Shown here: positions 25,475-34,164 of the stretch, in pieces
Layout: the number at the start of each line of letters is the position of its first letter
How positions within the stretch are numbered: position 1 is the stretch's first letter
Assembly: GCF_004310665.1 (NCBI RefSeq)
Contig: NZ_SIXF01000005.1
Location: forward strand, 225,199 to 289,198
Source of the DNA: Pedobacter kyonggii
GTDB taxonomy: Bacteria > Bacteroidota > Bacteroidia > Sphingobacteriales > Sphingobacteriaceae
Length of the DNA stretch: 64,000 bases
Direction of reading: 5' to 3'
Program-made: the position numbers and the translations under genes
Notes under the pieces: generated by a model
Seen by the model: only the letters and a program-made list of their open reading frames with translations
The model's database searches: none
What the model was told of the DNA's origin: nothing

Positions 25475-25705
25475 ATGTCAAATCCGTATCCCCGATGCTG
25501 GAAATGTAACACGCACTACCACTATCAAATTCCAAGGCCTTGGTTGATTAAAACGTTGCTTTTTTTTCTGCCCATTAGGAAATATTTTTGCCCACATTGT
25601 GTGACCAGTAGATATTCTTGGGTGAAGACCAAAAATAATAGCGCTAATTACCTAAAGACTGAGCATGTTGATAAGACCGACCCTAAAAAGCTCAGAAAAA
25701 AATAA
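25475..25705 (+). CDS. Small Cys-rich protein with two CxxC pairs
   Basis: A 76-residue basic protein. CWKC (residues 8-11) and CPHC (residues 39-42) could form a zinc ribbon, separated by a hydrophobic segment (IPRPWLIKTLLFFLPI) that may be membrane-associated. The end is Lys-rich. I recognise the general shape as a small protein seen in Bacteroidetes, without a named family or function. It stands alone between two decayed IS copies and about 260 bases from the tex fragment. Confidence 0.5.
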   Translation: MSNPYPRCWKCNTHYHYQIPRPWLIKTLLFFLPIRKYFCPHCVTSRYSWVKTKNNSANYLKTEHVDKTDPKKLRKK

Positions 25706-25847
25706 ACATTGCTATCCTTTAAATGCAATTTAGCAGAGCGCTTATCATGAACGTGGCTTGCAGCCCCGATTTTACACCTTACCGTGTGGACGCATCTTTT
25801 GTTAAGTTTCAGGGATATTATTCATTCTCCATCCAATATTTATCTCG

Positions 25848-26463
25848 AACCTGAGTTCGATTATTAAAATGCGTATAATTGATTGATGGTTTTTTAGGGA
25901 AAAAACTATATGCTGCCAATCCAGCCAAAATATTAACTATAAAATTAATGAATGAGCGATGTTTTGAATATTCAATCTGGTATATGTTTTTAAGCTCGTT
26001 ATTTACAGTTTCTATCACAGACCTTTTCCTCAATCTGATCTTATCGTTCATGTTATTTCAAACAAAGTTTTTGATATATCCCTTGTCTCCAAACAGCTTG
26101 CCGAATATTTTTTTCAGGAATTCCTCTCTTTCAAGGGCCCTATCATCCATATTTCCCTGGCTAATCAGGAAATTTAGAATTTCGCCTCTGTCATTAATCG
26201 GCAAATGAAGTTTGAAACCGAAAAACCAGCCCATTGTGGATTTTCTAACTTCAGCAATCCCCCTGAATACCTTGTTTGCCTTGATCCGTTTGTTCTTACA
26301 AACTCAAAGTTCTTGCAGAATTCGTCAACTAAGCGGAAAATATCGGTAACTTTTATCATATTTAATCACGCCCGTGTGATATTTAAGCGTTTGAATTTCA
26401 CGGATTTAAATATTTTCTGGCATGATTGCAATTTTAAATCGAATTAATTATCGAACTCAGGTT
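25848..26463 (-). mobile_element. IS982-family remnant, copy B (internal deletion, both ends present)
   Basis: The left end AACCTGAGTTCGAT (25848-25861) and its inverted copy ATCGAACTCAGGTT (26450-26463) are a perfect 14-bp pair. The element is 616 bases against about 1 kb for a full IS982, because two segments seen in copy A or in the family are missing. It has the same orientation as copy A. An imperfect 14-bp word, CCAAT(A/G)TTTATCTC, lies just outside on each side. Confidence 0.8.
25884..26359 (-). pseudogene. IS982-type transposase, deleted
   Basis: On the minus strand the N-terminus MIKVTDIFRLVDEFCKNFEF (from 26359) is joined directly, in another frame, to the KSTMGWFF-like segment. 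The DST region with its catalytic Asp and the whole middle domain are absent. A further deletion of about 60 bases (near 26050) removes the DG-LITG region present in copy A. The C-terminal piece [15 protein letters not shown] to FFPKKPS is intact but separate. The protein cannot be active. Confidence 0.78.
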
Positions 26464-26555
26464 TATAGCCAATGTTTATCTCTGTATATCAAACCCAGAA
26501 TTTATCAGGTCGGCTCTCTTCTTGAACTGCGCCTAAGGAAATAGCTTTTTTTGGA

Positions 26556-27233
26556 CTAGTTTCTCCTACTAATGTTAAACTGGACTCCTGCTGAAAAAAG
26601 GTTAAGCAAGAATTCTGATTTTTGATAGGTATTTACCGTCCTGGAAGTTCCGTTCGGCTCTGTTGATTCTTGGCGTTCATAAGAATAAAAATAGTCCAGA
26701 CTGCTTTCCGCAAATAGATTCATAAGCGGTATTAAGTTGAGCTTTACGCCTATAATCGGCGAAATGACCAATCCATTTTTTGATGATTCTGCATATCTCG
26801 CGGTACCCACAAACATGGTATTGCCAGGATAGGTATTACCACTAAATCTGTTAGAGCGGTAACCCAGGTCCATCCCAAAATAAGGTTGAAAACGGGAGTA
26901 GGTGAAATTCTTTTCAAAGCCAACTTTGAATGCAAAATCAGTCAGTATTCCTTCCGCAATTTCACAACTGGCACAGGTATTAGGGAAGGTGATACTCTTT
27001 CTATAGAAATTTCCTCCAATACGGTAACTGATTTGATTATCATTGAATTTCATGAACAACGCATTTGCGTAGGTATGCTTGAAATCTTGGTAATTTGTTT
27101 GGTTCAATACCTTAGGAAGCTGCATGATGCTGTACGCTTTTAAGCCTAACGAAAAGTTATAATCTGCACTTGTTTGGGAAAACGTGGGTAATGATAGCGC
27201 TAGTGCCGCTAACAGGAATATAATTTTTTTCAT
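26556..27233 (-). CDS. Predicted outer-membrane beta-barrel protein
   Basis: A 225-residue protein with a signal peptide (residues 1-19, ending TFSQ). The mature part has alternating strand patterns, several Tyr/Phe-rich stretches, and a final strand ending VQFNISRRN, as in small barrels of the OmpW/porin type. A CASC pair near residue 90 could form a disulfide. I do not recognise a specific family. It is transcribed away from the EPS locus and sits between the IS scar and gmd. Confidence 0.55.
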   Translation of the reverse strand: MKKIIFLLAALALSLPTFSQTSADYNFSLGLKAYSIMQLPKVLNQTNYQDFKHTYANALFMKFNDNQISYRIGGNFYRKSITFPNTCASCEIAEGILTDFAFKVGFEKNFTYSRFQPYFGMDLGYRSNRFSGNTYPGNTMFVGTARYAESSKNGLVISPIIGVKLNLIPLMNLFAESSLDYFYSYERQESTEPNGTSRTVNTYQKSEFLLNLFSAGVQFNISRRN

Positions 27234-27405
27234 TTGATTAGGATATCAACTTCAAAAATAAAGATATTTCCCAGATGTAGATCATTGATAGGCATTTATA
27301 TTTTTGAGGACAATCAATCGTGATTGGGGAGGTAGAAAAATACGATAATTTCACACTATTGGCAACGAGCTGAGGCTTCCTATCCTTAAGCTAGAAAAAA
27401 TTATG

Positions 27406-27413
27406 TATGTTTG
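27406..27413 (+). promoter_or_regulatory. Candidate -7 promoter box for the first EPS locus
   Basis: TATGTTTG matches TAnnTTTG and ends 28 bases before the gmd ATG. There is no obvious TTTG at the -33 distance. If real, it may drive the long plus-strand run of genes that starts with gmd. Confidence 0.4.
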
Positions 27414-27441
27414 CTCGCTTAAAAAGTTATCAAAATAGTTT

Positions 27442-28575
27442 ATGAAAGTTGCGCTAATAACAGGTGTTACGGGCCAGGACGGAGCATATCTGGCAGAATT
27501 TCTTCTGAAGAAAGGCTATATGGTGCACGGTTTAAAGAGAAGGTCGTCGCTATTTAATACTGACCGCATCGATCATCTATATCAGGATCAACATGAGAAT
27601 AATGTTAATTTCAAACTTCATTTTGGCGATCTAACGGATTCTACAAACCTGATTAGGATCATCCAGGAGACTCAACCTGATGAAATTTATAACCTCGCGG
27701 CAATGAGCCACGTCCATGTGAGCTTCGAGATGCCCGAATATACGGCCAATGCCGACGGGATAGGTACGCTAAGGCTATTAGAGGCAATCAGGATTCTTGG
27801 GCTAACCAAAACTAAAATATATCAGGCTTCTACTTCCGAACTTTACGGACTCGTACAGGCTGTTCCGCAGAGTGAAACCACCCCTTTTTACCCACGGTCG
27901 CCATACGCTGTTGCTAAGATGTATGCGTATTGGATTACCGTTAATTATCGGGAAGCCTATGGCTTATTTGCCTGCAATGGTATTCTATTTAACCACGAAA
28001 GCCCTTTAAGGGGAGAAACTTTTGTGACGCGTAAGATTACCAGAGCGGCGGCTAAAATAGCACTTGGATTGCAGGAATGCCTTTATTTAGGTAATCTCTC
28101 CGCACAAAGGGATTGGGGACATGCCAAAGATTACATTGAAGCGATGTGGTTGATTCTGCAACAGGAAAAAGCTGAAGATTATGTGATTGCAACAGGGGTG
28201 ACCACCACAGTTAGAGATTTTGTTAGAATGAGTTTTGCAGAGTTGGGAATCGAAATTGAATTCAGCGGAAAAGACGAGTATGAAAGGGGCGTAATTATAG
28301 ATGTTGAGCAGGAACTACTGAGCAATTTCGGACTAAACGCTGAAGCACTAAAGCCAGGTCAGACGGTAGTTCAGGTGGATGCTAAATATTTCAGGCCAAC
28401 GGAAGTTGATTTGCTTCTGGGCGATCCTACAAAAGCAAAAACACAATTGGGCTGGGTGCCTAAATATGATCTGGCTGCGCTGGTGAAAGAGATGGTGCAT
28501 TCAGATTTGCAAGTAATGAAAAAAGATCAGTATTTAAAAGAAGGCGGATTCAGCACATTGAACTACTTCGAATAA
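27442..28575 (+). CDS. gmd: GDP-mannose 4,6-dehydratase
   Basis: A 377-residue SDR enzyme making GDP-4-keto-6-deoxy-D-mannose. GVTGQDG is at residues 8-14, followed by a [16 protein letters not shown] segment, the active-site STSELYG and Tyr-x3-Lys in SPYAVAKMY, and [16 protein letters not shown]. All are diagnostic. The usual partner (fcl for L-fucose, rmd for D-rhamnose, per for perosamine) does not follow and is not found in this window. It is the first gene of the EPS locus and 32 bases separate it from the SLBB export gene. Confidence 0.95.
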   Translation: MKVALITGVTGQDGAYLAEFLLKKGYMVHGLKRRSSLFNTDRIDHLYQDQHENNVNFKLHFGDLTDSTNLIRIIQETQPDEIYNLAAMSHVHVSFEMPEYTANADGIGTLRLLEAIRILGLTKTKIYQASTSELYGLVQAVPQSETTPFYPRSPYAVAKMYAYWITVNYREAYGLFACNGILFNHESPLRGETFVTRKITRAAAKIALGLQECLYLGNLSAQRDWGHAKDYIEAMWLILQQEKAEDYVIATGVTTTVRDFVRMSFAELGIEIEFSGKDEYERGVIIDVEQELLSNFGLNAEALKPGQTVVQVDAKYFRPTEVDLLLGDPTKAKTQLGWVPKYDLAALVKEMVHSDLQVMKKDQYLKEGGFSTLNYFE

Positions 28576-28607
28576 TCATAATATAATTAAATATACTTCC
28601 TATACCT

Positions 28608-31163
28608 ATGAAGTTGAAAAACATATTTACAACCCTACTATTTCTGATCATGCTCACTGTATTCCAGCAGTCAATGGCTCAGACCAATTATGCAAATGTG
28701 AAGGTCGACGACCTAACTGATACGCAGATCCGGCAATTAATGCAGCGCGCGGAATCTATCGGTTATAACGACGCACAGTTAGAGCAGATGGCTGCTGCAC
28801 AAGGTATGAAGGCTGACGAAATTCAAAAATTACGACTAAGGGTAGAGAAAATTAGAAAGCAGGATGGAACAACCAGTGGCGCTACCTCGCAGAACAATAA
28901 CACATCAAATAGAGATGCAGAAGAAAGCGGTGATCGGTCAAGAACAGCGGTCAAGATCAACCAGGATTCAACAAAAAATACAGATAGTAAAAATATAAAC
29001 AATAAAAAGACAAACAACAAAGATTACCAACAAACTGAAATCAATATTTTCGAAGGTCTGAAACCCAAAGTTTTTGGAAAGGAACTTTTTGCCAATACCA
29101 ACCTCACATTTGAACCTAATCTCCGAATGGCCACGCCAAAAGGATATGTAATTGGTCCGGATGATGAACTTTTGGTAGATTTAAGCGGCGATAATGAGGC
29201 CAGTTATAAATTGAAAGTTAGTCCTGATGGCATAATACGTATGCAATACGTCGGGAATATCGCCGTAAGTGGTTTAACCATTGAGCAAGCTATTAGTAAA
29301 ATCCGGTCTAGCCTTGCGTCCACTTATCCTTCACTAAGAACAGGCAGAACTACTGTGGCTGTGAACCTTGGGAATATCCGTACGATTAAAATTACTCTTG
29401 TTGGAGAGGTTGTGAAACCAGGCTCCTATTCCCTTTCTTCCCTCTCTACTGTGTTTAATGCACTAAATGCTTCAGGAGGTCCAAATGAAAACGGGTCATT
29501 CCGTAAAATACAGGTGATCAGGGGAAACAATATCGTGTCTACAATTGATGTGTATAGCTTCCTGCTTAATGGCGTTCAAAAAGGCAACATCCGATTACAG
29601 GATCAGGATGTGATCAACATTCCGGTTTATGAAAAGCGGGTAGAAATGTCGGGAGAGGTTAAAAGGCCAGCCTTATTTGAGGTGGTGTCAGGCGAAAGCC
29701 TTGCAGATCTTCTGCGCTTTGCTGGCGGTTTCTCTACAGAAGCTTACAGTTCCAATATTAAAGTGTTGCAAAATACCAATAGAGAGCGGAAGATTATTGA
29801 TGTTTCCAGTACACAATTCAATAGCTATAATCCTCAGAATGGAGATAAATTTATTATAGACACAATTTTGGATCGTTTTGCAAACAAAGTAGAAATTGAT
29901 GGAGCTGTTTTTCGTCCTGGGAAGTATTCGTTAGAAGATGGTACCACCTTGAAACGCTTGATTTCGAAGGCCGACGGCTTGAAAGAAGATGCTTTTTTAA
30001 ATCGAGGTTATATCAACCGCTTGAATTTCGACAATACTGCCAGTTTTATTTCTTTCGATGTTGCTAAGATCATGTCTGGTGCGCAGGCTGATATTCCGCT
30101 TCAGAGAGAGGATAAAGTAACGATATCGTCTTTGTTTGACTTGAGAGATGAATATAAGCTTAGCATTCAGGGAGAGGTTAGGCAGCCCGGCACATTTGAT
30201 TATGCAGATAATATGAGCGTCGAAGCTTTGATCCAAATGGCGGGCGGGTTTAAAGAAGGTGCTACGCCCAGCCGGATTGAAATCTCCAGAAGGGTTAAAA
30301 GTGCAGATACCATAGGTAAAACTTCACGTACGGCTGAAGTATTCAGCCTTTCGGTTGATCGGAACCTGAAAATTGAGGGGCCTACTTTTGTTTTACAGCC
30401 TTTTGATATTGTGTCGATCAGAAATTCAGAGGGTTATTCCATTCAGAAACAAGTCAAATTAGAAGGTGAGGTTCTTTACCCTGGTGTATATACCATCACC
30501 AATAAAAATGAACGTATTTCTGATGTGATCAAAAGAGCCGGTGGACTCACTTCTTATGCTTACGCTGAAGGAGCGAGTTTAAAACGCCCTGGTGCCGAAA
30601 AAGTAAATCCAACAGATAAGAATGCCATTAACAATAAAGAAGAAGAGGAGAAAAAATACTTAAGCTTAAAACGTGCACAGGAAGCCGGTGCTAAAGATAC
30701 ATTGGCGGCGGAGATCGAGCAGAAACTGATTCAAAGTGACCTGGTCGGCATCAATCTGGAACGTATAATGGACAAACCATTGGGGAAATACGACCTGATT
30801 GTAGAGGACGGGGATATTATCCGTGTTCCACGCACTTTGCAGACTGTGCGAATTACCGGTGAGGTACTTAATCCCAACAGCATTGTGTACCTTCCTGGAA
30901 AGAGCTTAAGGCAATACATCAATGGCGCTGGTGGTTTTACCTCGAACGCGAGAAAAGGTGGAACCTATATTAAATATGCTAACGGATCTGCGGCGGCAGT
31001 GAGCAAGTTTTTGTTTTTTAGCAATTATCCTGTTGTCAAGCCTGGTGCAGAAATATTGGTTCCTAAACGTGCGGAAAGAGAACGTATGACTGCACAAAGC
31101 TGGATTGGAATTGGAACTGCAGTTGCTTCATTGGGAGCAATTATAGTTAGTTTATTAAGATAA
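28608..31163 (+). CDS. SLBB-domain polysaccharide export protein (Wza-like, large)
   Basis: An 851-residue protein with a signal peptide (about 1-24, ending SMAQ). A Gln/Glu-rich helical stretch and an Asn/Lys/Thr low-complexity linker (about 90-145) precede a Poly_export domain (about 170-260, with VIGPDDELLVDLSG). Five or six SLBB repeats follow, each with a GEV-x-PG or GAVFRPG turn. The C-terminus ends in a hydrophobic segment. Proteins of this type form the outer-membrane or periplasmic channel for EPS export. It pairs with the adjacent Wzz-type gene and lacks a neighbouring kinase. Confidence 0.85.
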   Translation: MKLKNIFTTLLFLIMLTVFQQSMAQTNYANVKVDDLTDTQIRQLMQRAESIGYNDAQLEQMAAAQGMKADEIQKLRLRVEKIRKQDGTTSGATSQNNNTSNRDAEESGDRSRTAVKINQDSTKNTDSKNINNKKTNNKDYQQTEINIFEGLKPKVFGKELFANTNLTFEPNLRMATPKGYVIGPDDELLVDLSGDNEASYKLKVSPDGIIRMQYVGNIAVSGLTIEQAISKIRSSLASTYPSLRTGRTTVAVNLGNIRTIKITLVGEVVKPGSYSLSSLSTVFNALNASGGPNENGSFRKIQVIRGNNIVSTIDVYSFLLNGVQKGNIRLQDQDVINIPVYEKRVEMSGEVKRPALFEVVSGESLADLLRFAGGFSTEAYSSNIKVLQNTNRERKIIDVSSTQFNSYNPQNGDKFIIDTILDRFANKVEIDGAVFRPGKYSLEDGTTLKRLISKADGLKEDAFLNRGYINRLNFDNTASFISFDVAKIMSGAQADIPLQREDKVTISSLFDLRDEYKLSIQGEVRQPGTFDYADNMSVEALIQMAGGFKEGATPSRIEISRRVKSADTIGKTSRTAEVFSLSVDRNLKIEGPTFVLQPFDIVSIRNSEGYSIQKQVKLEGEVLYPGVYTITNKNERISDVIKRAGGLTSYAYAEGASLKRPGAEKVNPTDKNAINNKEEEEKKYLSLKRAQEAGAKDTLAAEIEQKLIQSDLVGINLERIMDKPLGKYDLIVEDGDIIRVPRTLQTVRITGEVLNPNSIVYLPGKSLRQYINGAGGFTSNARKGGTYIKYANGSAAAVSKFLFFSNYPVVKPGAEILVPKRAERERMTAQSWIGIGTAVASLGAIIVSLLR

Positions 31164-31174
31164 GAGTCTAACTC

Positions 31175-32260
31175 ATGAAAATGGAAAATATACCTCATGT
31201 GAATAGTGAAGCCGAGAAGGTTGTGTCATTAAAAGAGTTATTTATTAAGCTTAATGAATGGTATAGATGGCTAATTAGTAAAAGTTGGATTATTATTTTT
31301 CTTGCGGTATTAGGCGGGGGATTAGGAGTCGTATATTCCTATTTCAATAAACCTTTATATACTGCAACAAGTACCTTTGTTTTAGAAGAAGGTGATAAGC
31401 AGAGTGGATTGGGTCAATTCGCGGGTTTAGCATCTATGGCTGGTATTGATATTGGGAATAGCGGAGGAGGTATATTTCAAGGAGATAATATCATAGAACT
31501 TTACAAGTCGCGTACTATGATTGAGAAAGCATTGTTAAGTCCTTTGAGTGGAAATCCTACCACATCGCATATTGATCTTTTTATCCAGTTCAATAAGCTT
31601 AGAGATAAATGGACTAATAAACCGGAACTGGCAATGATTAATTTTAATGCCATTCCCGGAAAGCAATTTAGTCGGTTGCAGGACAGCGTAATGGGAGAGG
31701 TAGTAAAGGAAATCAATAAGAGCTATCTATTTGTTTCCAAACCAGATAAAAAATTAAGCATTATCAGGGTCGATGTTAATGCAAAGAATGAGCAGTTTGC
31801 AAAGTCTTTTAATGATGCAATTGTAAGGAACGTAAATGATTTTTATGTTCAGACAAAAACAAAAAAATCATTGGAAAACCTTGCCATTCTACAGCATCAA
31901 ACTGACTCGGTAAAGCGGGTACTTGAAGGTAATATTTATTCAGGTATTGCAGCATTAGATGCAACGCCCAATTTAAATCCTACCAGACAGGTTTTAAGAT
32001 CAAGTTCACAAAGATCCCAGTTTAACGGGGAGGCTAATAAAGCGATTTTAATTGAATTAGTTAAAAATTTAGAGCTTTCAAAAATTTCAATTAGAAAAGA
32101 GAAACCATTAATTCAATTGATCGATGAACCGATATATCCATTATTCAAGAAAAAAATTGGATTTATTAAAGGATTTATTATAGGTTCCTTTTTATTTGGC
32201 TTTGTGTCTGTACTATTCTTGCTCTTGCGGAAAATTGTTCAGGACATCATTAGAAATTAA
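31175..32260 (+). CDS. Wzz-type chain-length determinant protein
   Basis: A 361-residue protein with two membrane helices, one near residues 35-55 (after WYRWLISKSW) and one near 335-355, and a long periplasmic part between them, as in polysaccharide co-polymerases. There is no C-terminal kinase domain (no Walker A), so it is not a Wzc. The N-terminal LEEGDKQSGLGQFAGLASM segment is characteristic of Bacteroidetes Wzz proteins. It begins 11 bases after the SLBB gene and probably controls chain length of the first EPS. Confidence 0.82.
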   Translation: MKMENIPHVNSEAEKVVSLKELFIKLNEWYRWLISKSWIIIFLAVLGGGLGVVYSYFNKPLYTATSTFVLEEGDKQSGLGQFAGLASMAGIDIGNSGGGIFQGDNIIELYKSRTMIEKALLSPLSGNPTTSHIDLFIQFNKLRDKWTNKPELAMINFNAIPGKQFSRLQDSVMGEVVKEINKSYLFVSKPDKKLSIIRVDVNAKNEQFAKSFNDAIVRNVNDFYVQTKTKKSLENLAILQHQTDSVKRVLEGNIYSGIAALDATPNLNPTRQVLRSSSQRSQFNGEANKAILIELVKNLELSKISIRKEKPLIQLIDEPIYPLFKKKIGFIKGFIIGSFLFGFVSVLFLLLRKIVQDIIRN

Positions 32261-32291
32261 CATTAAGAAATACTAAGTATGTATAAAGATT

Positions 32292-33305
32292 ATGTATAAA
32301 GATAAGGTTCTATTAATAACAGGAGGTACAGGTTCTTTTGGCAATGCAGTTTTACATAAATTTCTGAAATCTGATATAAATGAAATTCGTATTCTTAGTC
32401 GGGATGAAAAGAAACAGGATGATATGCGACTGTTCTACAATAACAGTAAAATAAAATTCTATTTAGGGGATGTTAGAGATATCAATAGCGTTAACAATGC
32501 GATGTCTGGAGTAAATTTCGTATTTCATGCTGCTGCACTTAAACAGGTCCCGTCTTGCGAGTTTTATCCAATAGAAGCGGTAAAAACAAACATTCTAGGG
32601 GCAGAAAATGTATTAAACAGTGCACTTTCAAATCAAGTAGAAAAAGTTGTCGTGCTAAGTACAGATAAAGCCGTTTACCCGATCAATGCAATGGGTTTAT
32701 CTAAAGCGATGATGGAAAAACTGATGGTCGCGAAATCAAGATCGTTGAATGCTGAGAGTAAAATGGTATTTTGTGCAACCCGTTATGGAAACGTGATGGG
32801 ATCCAGAGGTTCTGTAATCCCTTTGTTTATTCAGCAAATAAAAAGTGGAAACCCAATTACGATCACTGAACCAAGTATGACCCGTTTTATGATGTCACTA
32901 ACCGATTCGGTTAATTTGGTAGAGTTCGCATTTGAGAATGCAAAACCTGGTGATATTTTCGTTCAGAAATCTCCAGCTTCTACAGTTCTCGATGTTGCAA
33001 AGGCGCTAAAAATAATCTTTAAGGCTGATAACCCAATTAAAACCATTGGTATCCGTCATGGTGAGAAAATTTATGAAACCCTCTGTAACAGAGAAGAAAT
33101 GGCAAAAGCCGAAGATATGGGTGATTTTTATCGTGTACCTGCAGATAACAGAGATTTAAATTACGCGAAATTTTTAGAGGATGGGGAACCAAAATACATT
33201 GATTTTGAAGACTATCATTCTCATAATACAACCCGTCTGGGGCTTGAGGGTACAATCGATCTCTTACTTAAATTAGACATTGTTCAGGAAGCATTAAAAC
33301 AATGA
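32292..33305 (+). CDS. CapE/FnlA-type UDP-GlcNAc 4,6-dehydratase/5-epimerase
   Basis: A 337-residue SDR enzyme. The dinucleotide motif GGTGSFG is at residues 11-17; STDKAVYP and LSKAMMEKLM carry the catalytic Lys with Met in place of the usual Tyr, as in the CapE/FlaA1 group. RYGNVMGSRGSVIPLF and a PSMTRFMM segment complete the pattern. Such enzymes start UDP-L-FucNAc or UDP-L-RhaNAc/QuiNAc synthesis. The next gene overlaps by four bases and is the likely reductase. No 2-epimerase (CapG/FnlC) is near, so the final sugar is uncertain. Confidence 0.85.
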   Translation: MYKDKVLLITGGTGSFGNAVLHKFLKSDINEIRILSRDEKKQDDMRLFYNNSKIKFYLGDVRDINSVNNAMSGVNFVFHAAALKQVPSCEFYPIEAVKTNILGAENVLNSALSNQVEKVVVLSTDKAVYPINAMGLSKAMMEKLMVAKSRSLNAESKMVFCATRYGNVMGSRGSVIPLFIQQIKSGNPITITEPSMTRFMMSLTDSVNLVEFAFENAKPGDIFVQKSPASTVLDVAKALKIIFKADNPIKTIGIRHGEKIYETLCNREEMAKAEDMGDFYRVPADNRDLNYAKFLEDGEPKYIDFEDYHSHNTTRLGLEGTIDLLLKLDIVQEALKQ

Positions 33306-34162
33306 AAAGAATTTTAGTTTTCGGTGCTGCCGGCATGGCCGGCCACGTCATCTATACTGTGCTGAAAGAAAAAAGTGGTGTGGAGGTATTTGGAACAATT
33401 CATCGAAAAGGATTTGATGAATTGAAGAGAGTTTTAGATATCTATGACAGCGCTAAGGTTGAAGAAGTAATTAGCGATCTAAAACCTGATGTTGTCATCA
33501 ATTGCATTGGCGTACTGATCAGGGAAGCAAAATCAAATCCGGCCAATGCTATTTATGCTAATTCCTATTATCCACATTTTTTAGCCAGAATTTGTAAACA
33601 GCATAATTGCAAGCTTATTCATATTTCAACTGACTGTGTTTTTTCGGGAAAAAATGGCGACTACACAGAAACTTCTGTGAAAGATGCGATTGATGTCTAT
33701 GGAATTTCCAAAGGTTTAGGCGAGGTTGTAGATGAAACCAATCTTACCATTCGCACGTCGATCATCGGTCCAGAACTATCAGACTCCGGAGAGGGGCTTT
33801 TTGATTGGTTCATGAAGCAAAATGGTGTTGTACACGGATACAAGAGCGCAATATGGTCTGGTATTACGACTCTGGAGCTCGCCAAATTTATACTTTGGGT
33901 TTTGGAAAGAGAATTAACAGGTTTGATACACTTAACTAATAATATGCCGATCAATAAATTCGATTTACTTTCTTTATTTAACAACGTTTATAATAAAAAC
34001 ATTCAGGTTTCAGATCAAAAAGATTATCAGGTAGACAAATCGTTTAGAAATACGAATATGGCAATTGATTACGTAGTGCCGTCTTATGAGGAAATGCTTT
34101 TTGCTCAAAAGGAATTTATGAATGAACATCAATCTTATTACACTCAATACACTTATAGTTAA
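33302..34162 (+). CDS. RmlD-like nucleotide-sugar reductase (WbvR-like)
   Basis: A 286-residue SDR with the motif GAAGMAG at residues 8-14, NCIGVLIREA near 80, and the catalytic Tyr/Lys in VYGISKGLGE. It resembles dTDP-4-dehydrorhamnose reductase but with a sequence clearly different from rfbD (20377). Its overlap with the CapE-type gene suggests it reduces the 4-keto product of that enzyme, as WbvR-type or FnlB-type reductases do. The alternative, a second dTDP-rhamnose reductase, is less likely because its neighbours are UDP-HexNAc genes. Confidence 0.8.
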   Translation: MKRILVFGAAGMAGHVIYTVLKEKSGVEVFGTIHRKGFDELKRVLDIYDSAKVEEVISDLKPDVVINCIGVLIREAKSNPANAIYANSYYPHFLARICKQHNCKLIHISTDCVFSGKNGDYTETSVKDAIDVYGISKGLGEVVDETNLTIRTSIIGPELSDSGEGLFDWFMKQNGVVHGYKSAIWSGITTLELAKFILWVLERELTGLIHLTNNMPINKFDLLSLFNNVYNKNIQVSDQKDYQVDKSFRNTNMAIDYVVPSYEEMLFAQKEFMNEHQSYYTQYTYS

Positions 34163-34164
34163 CG

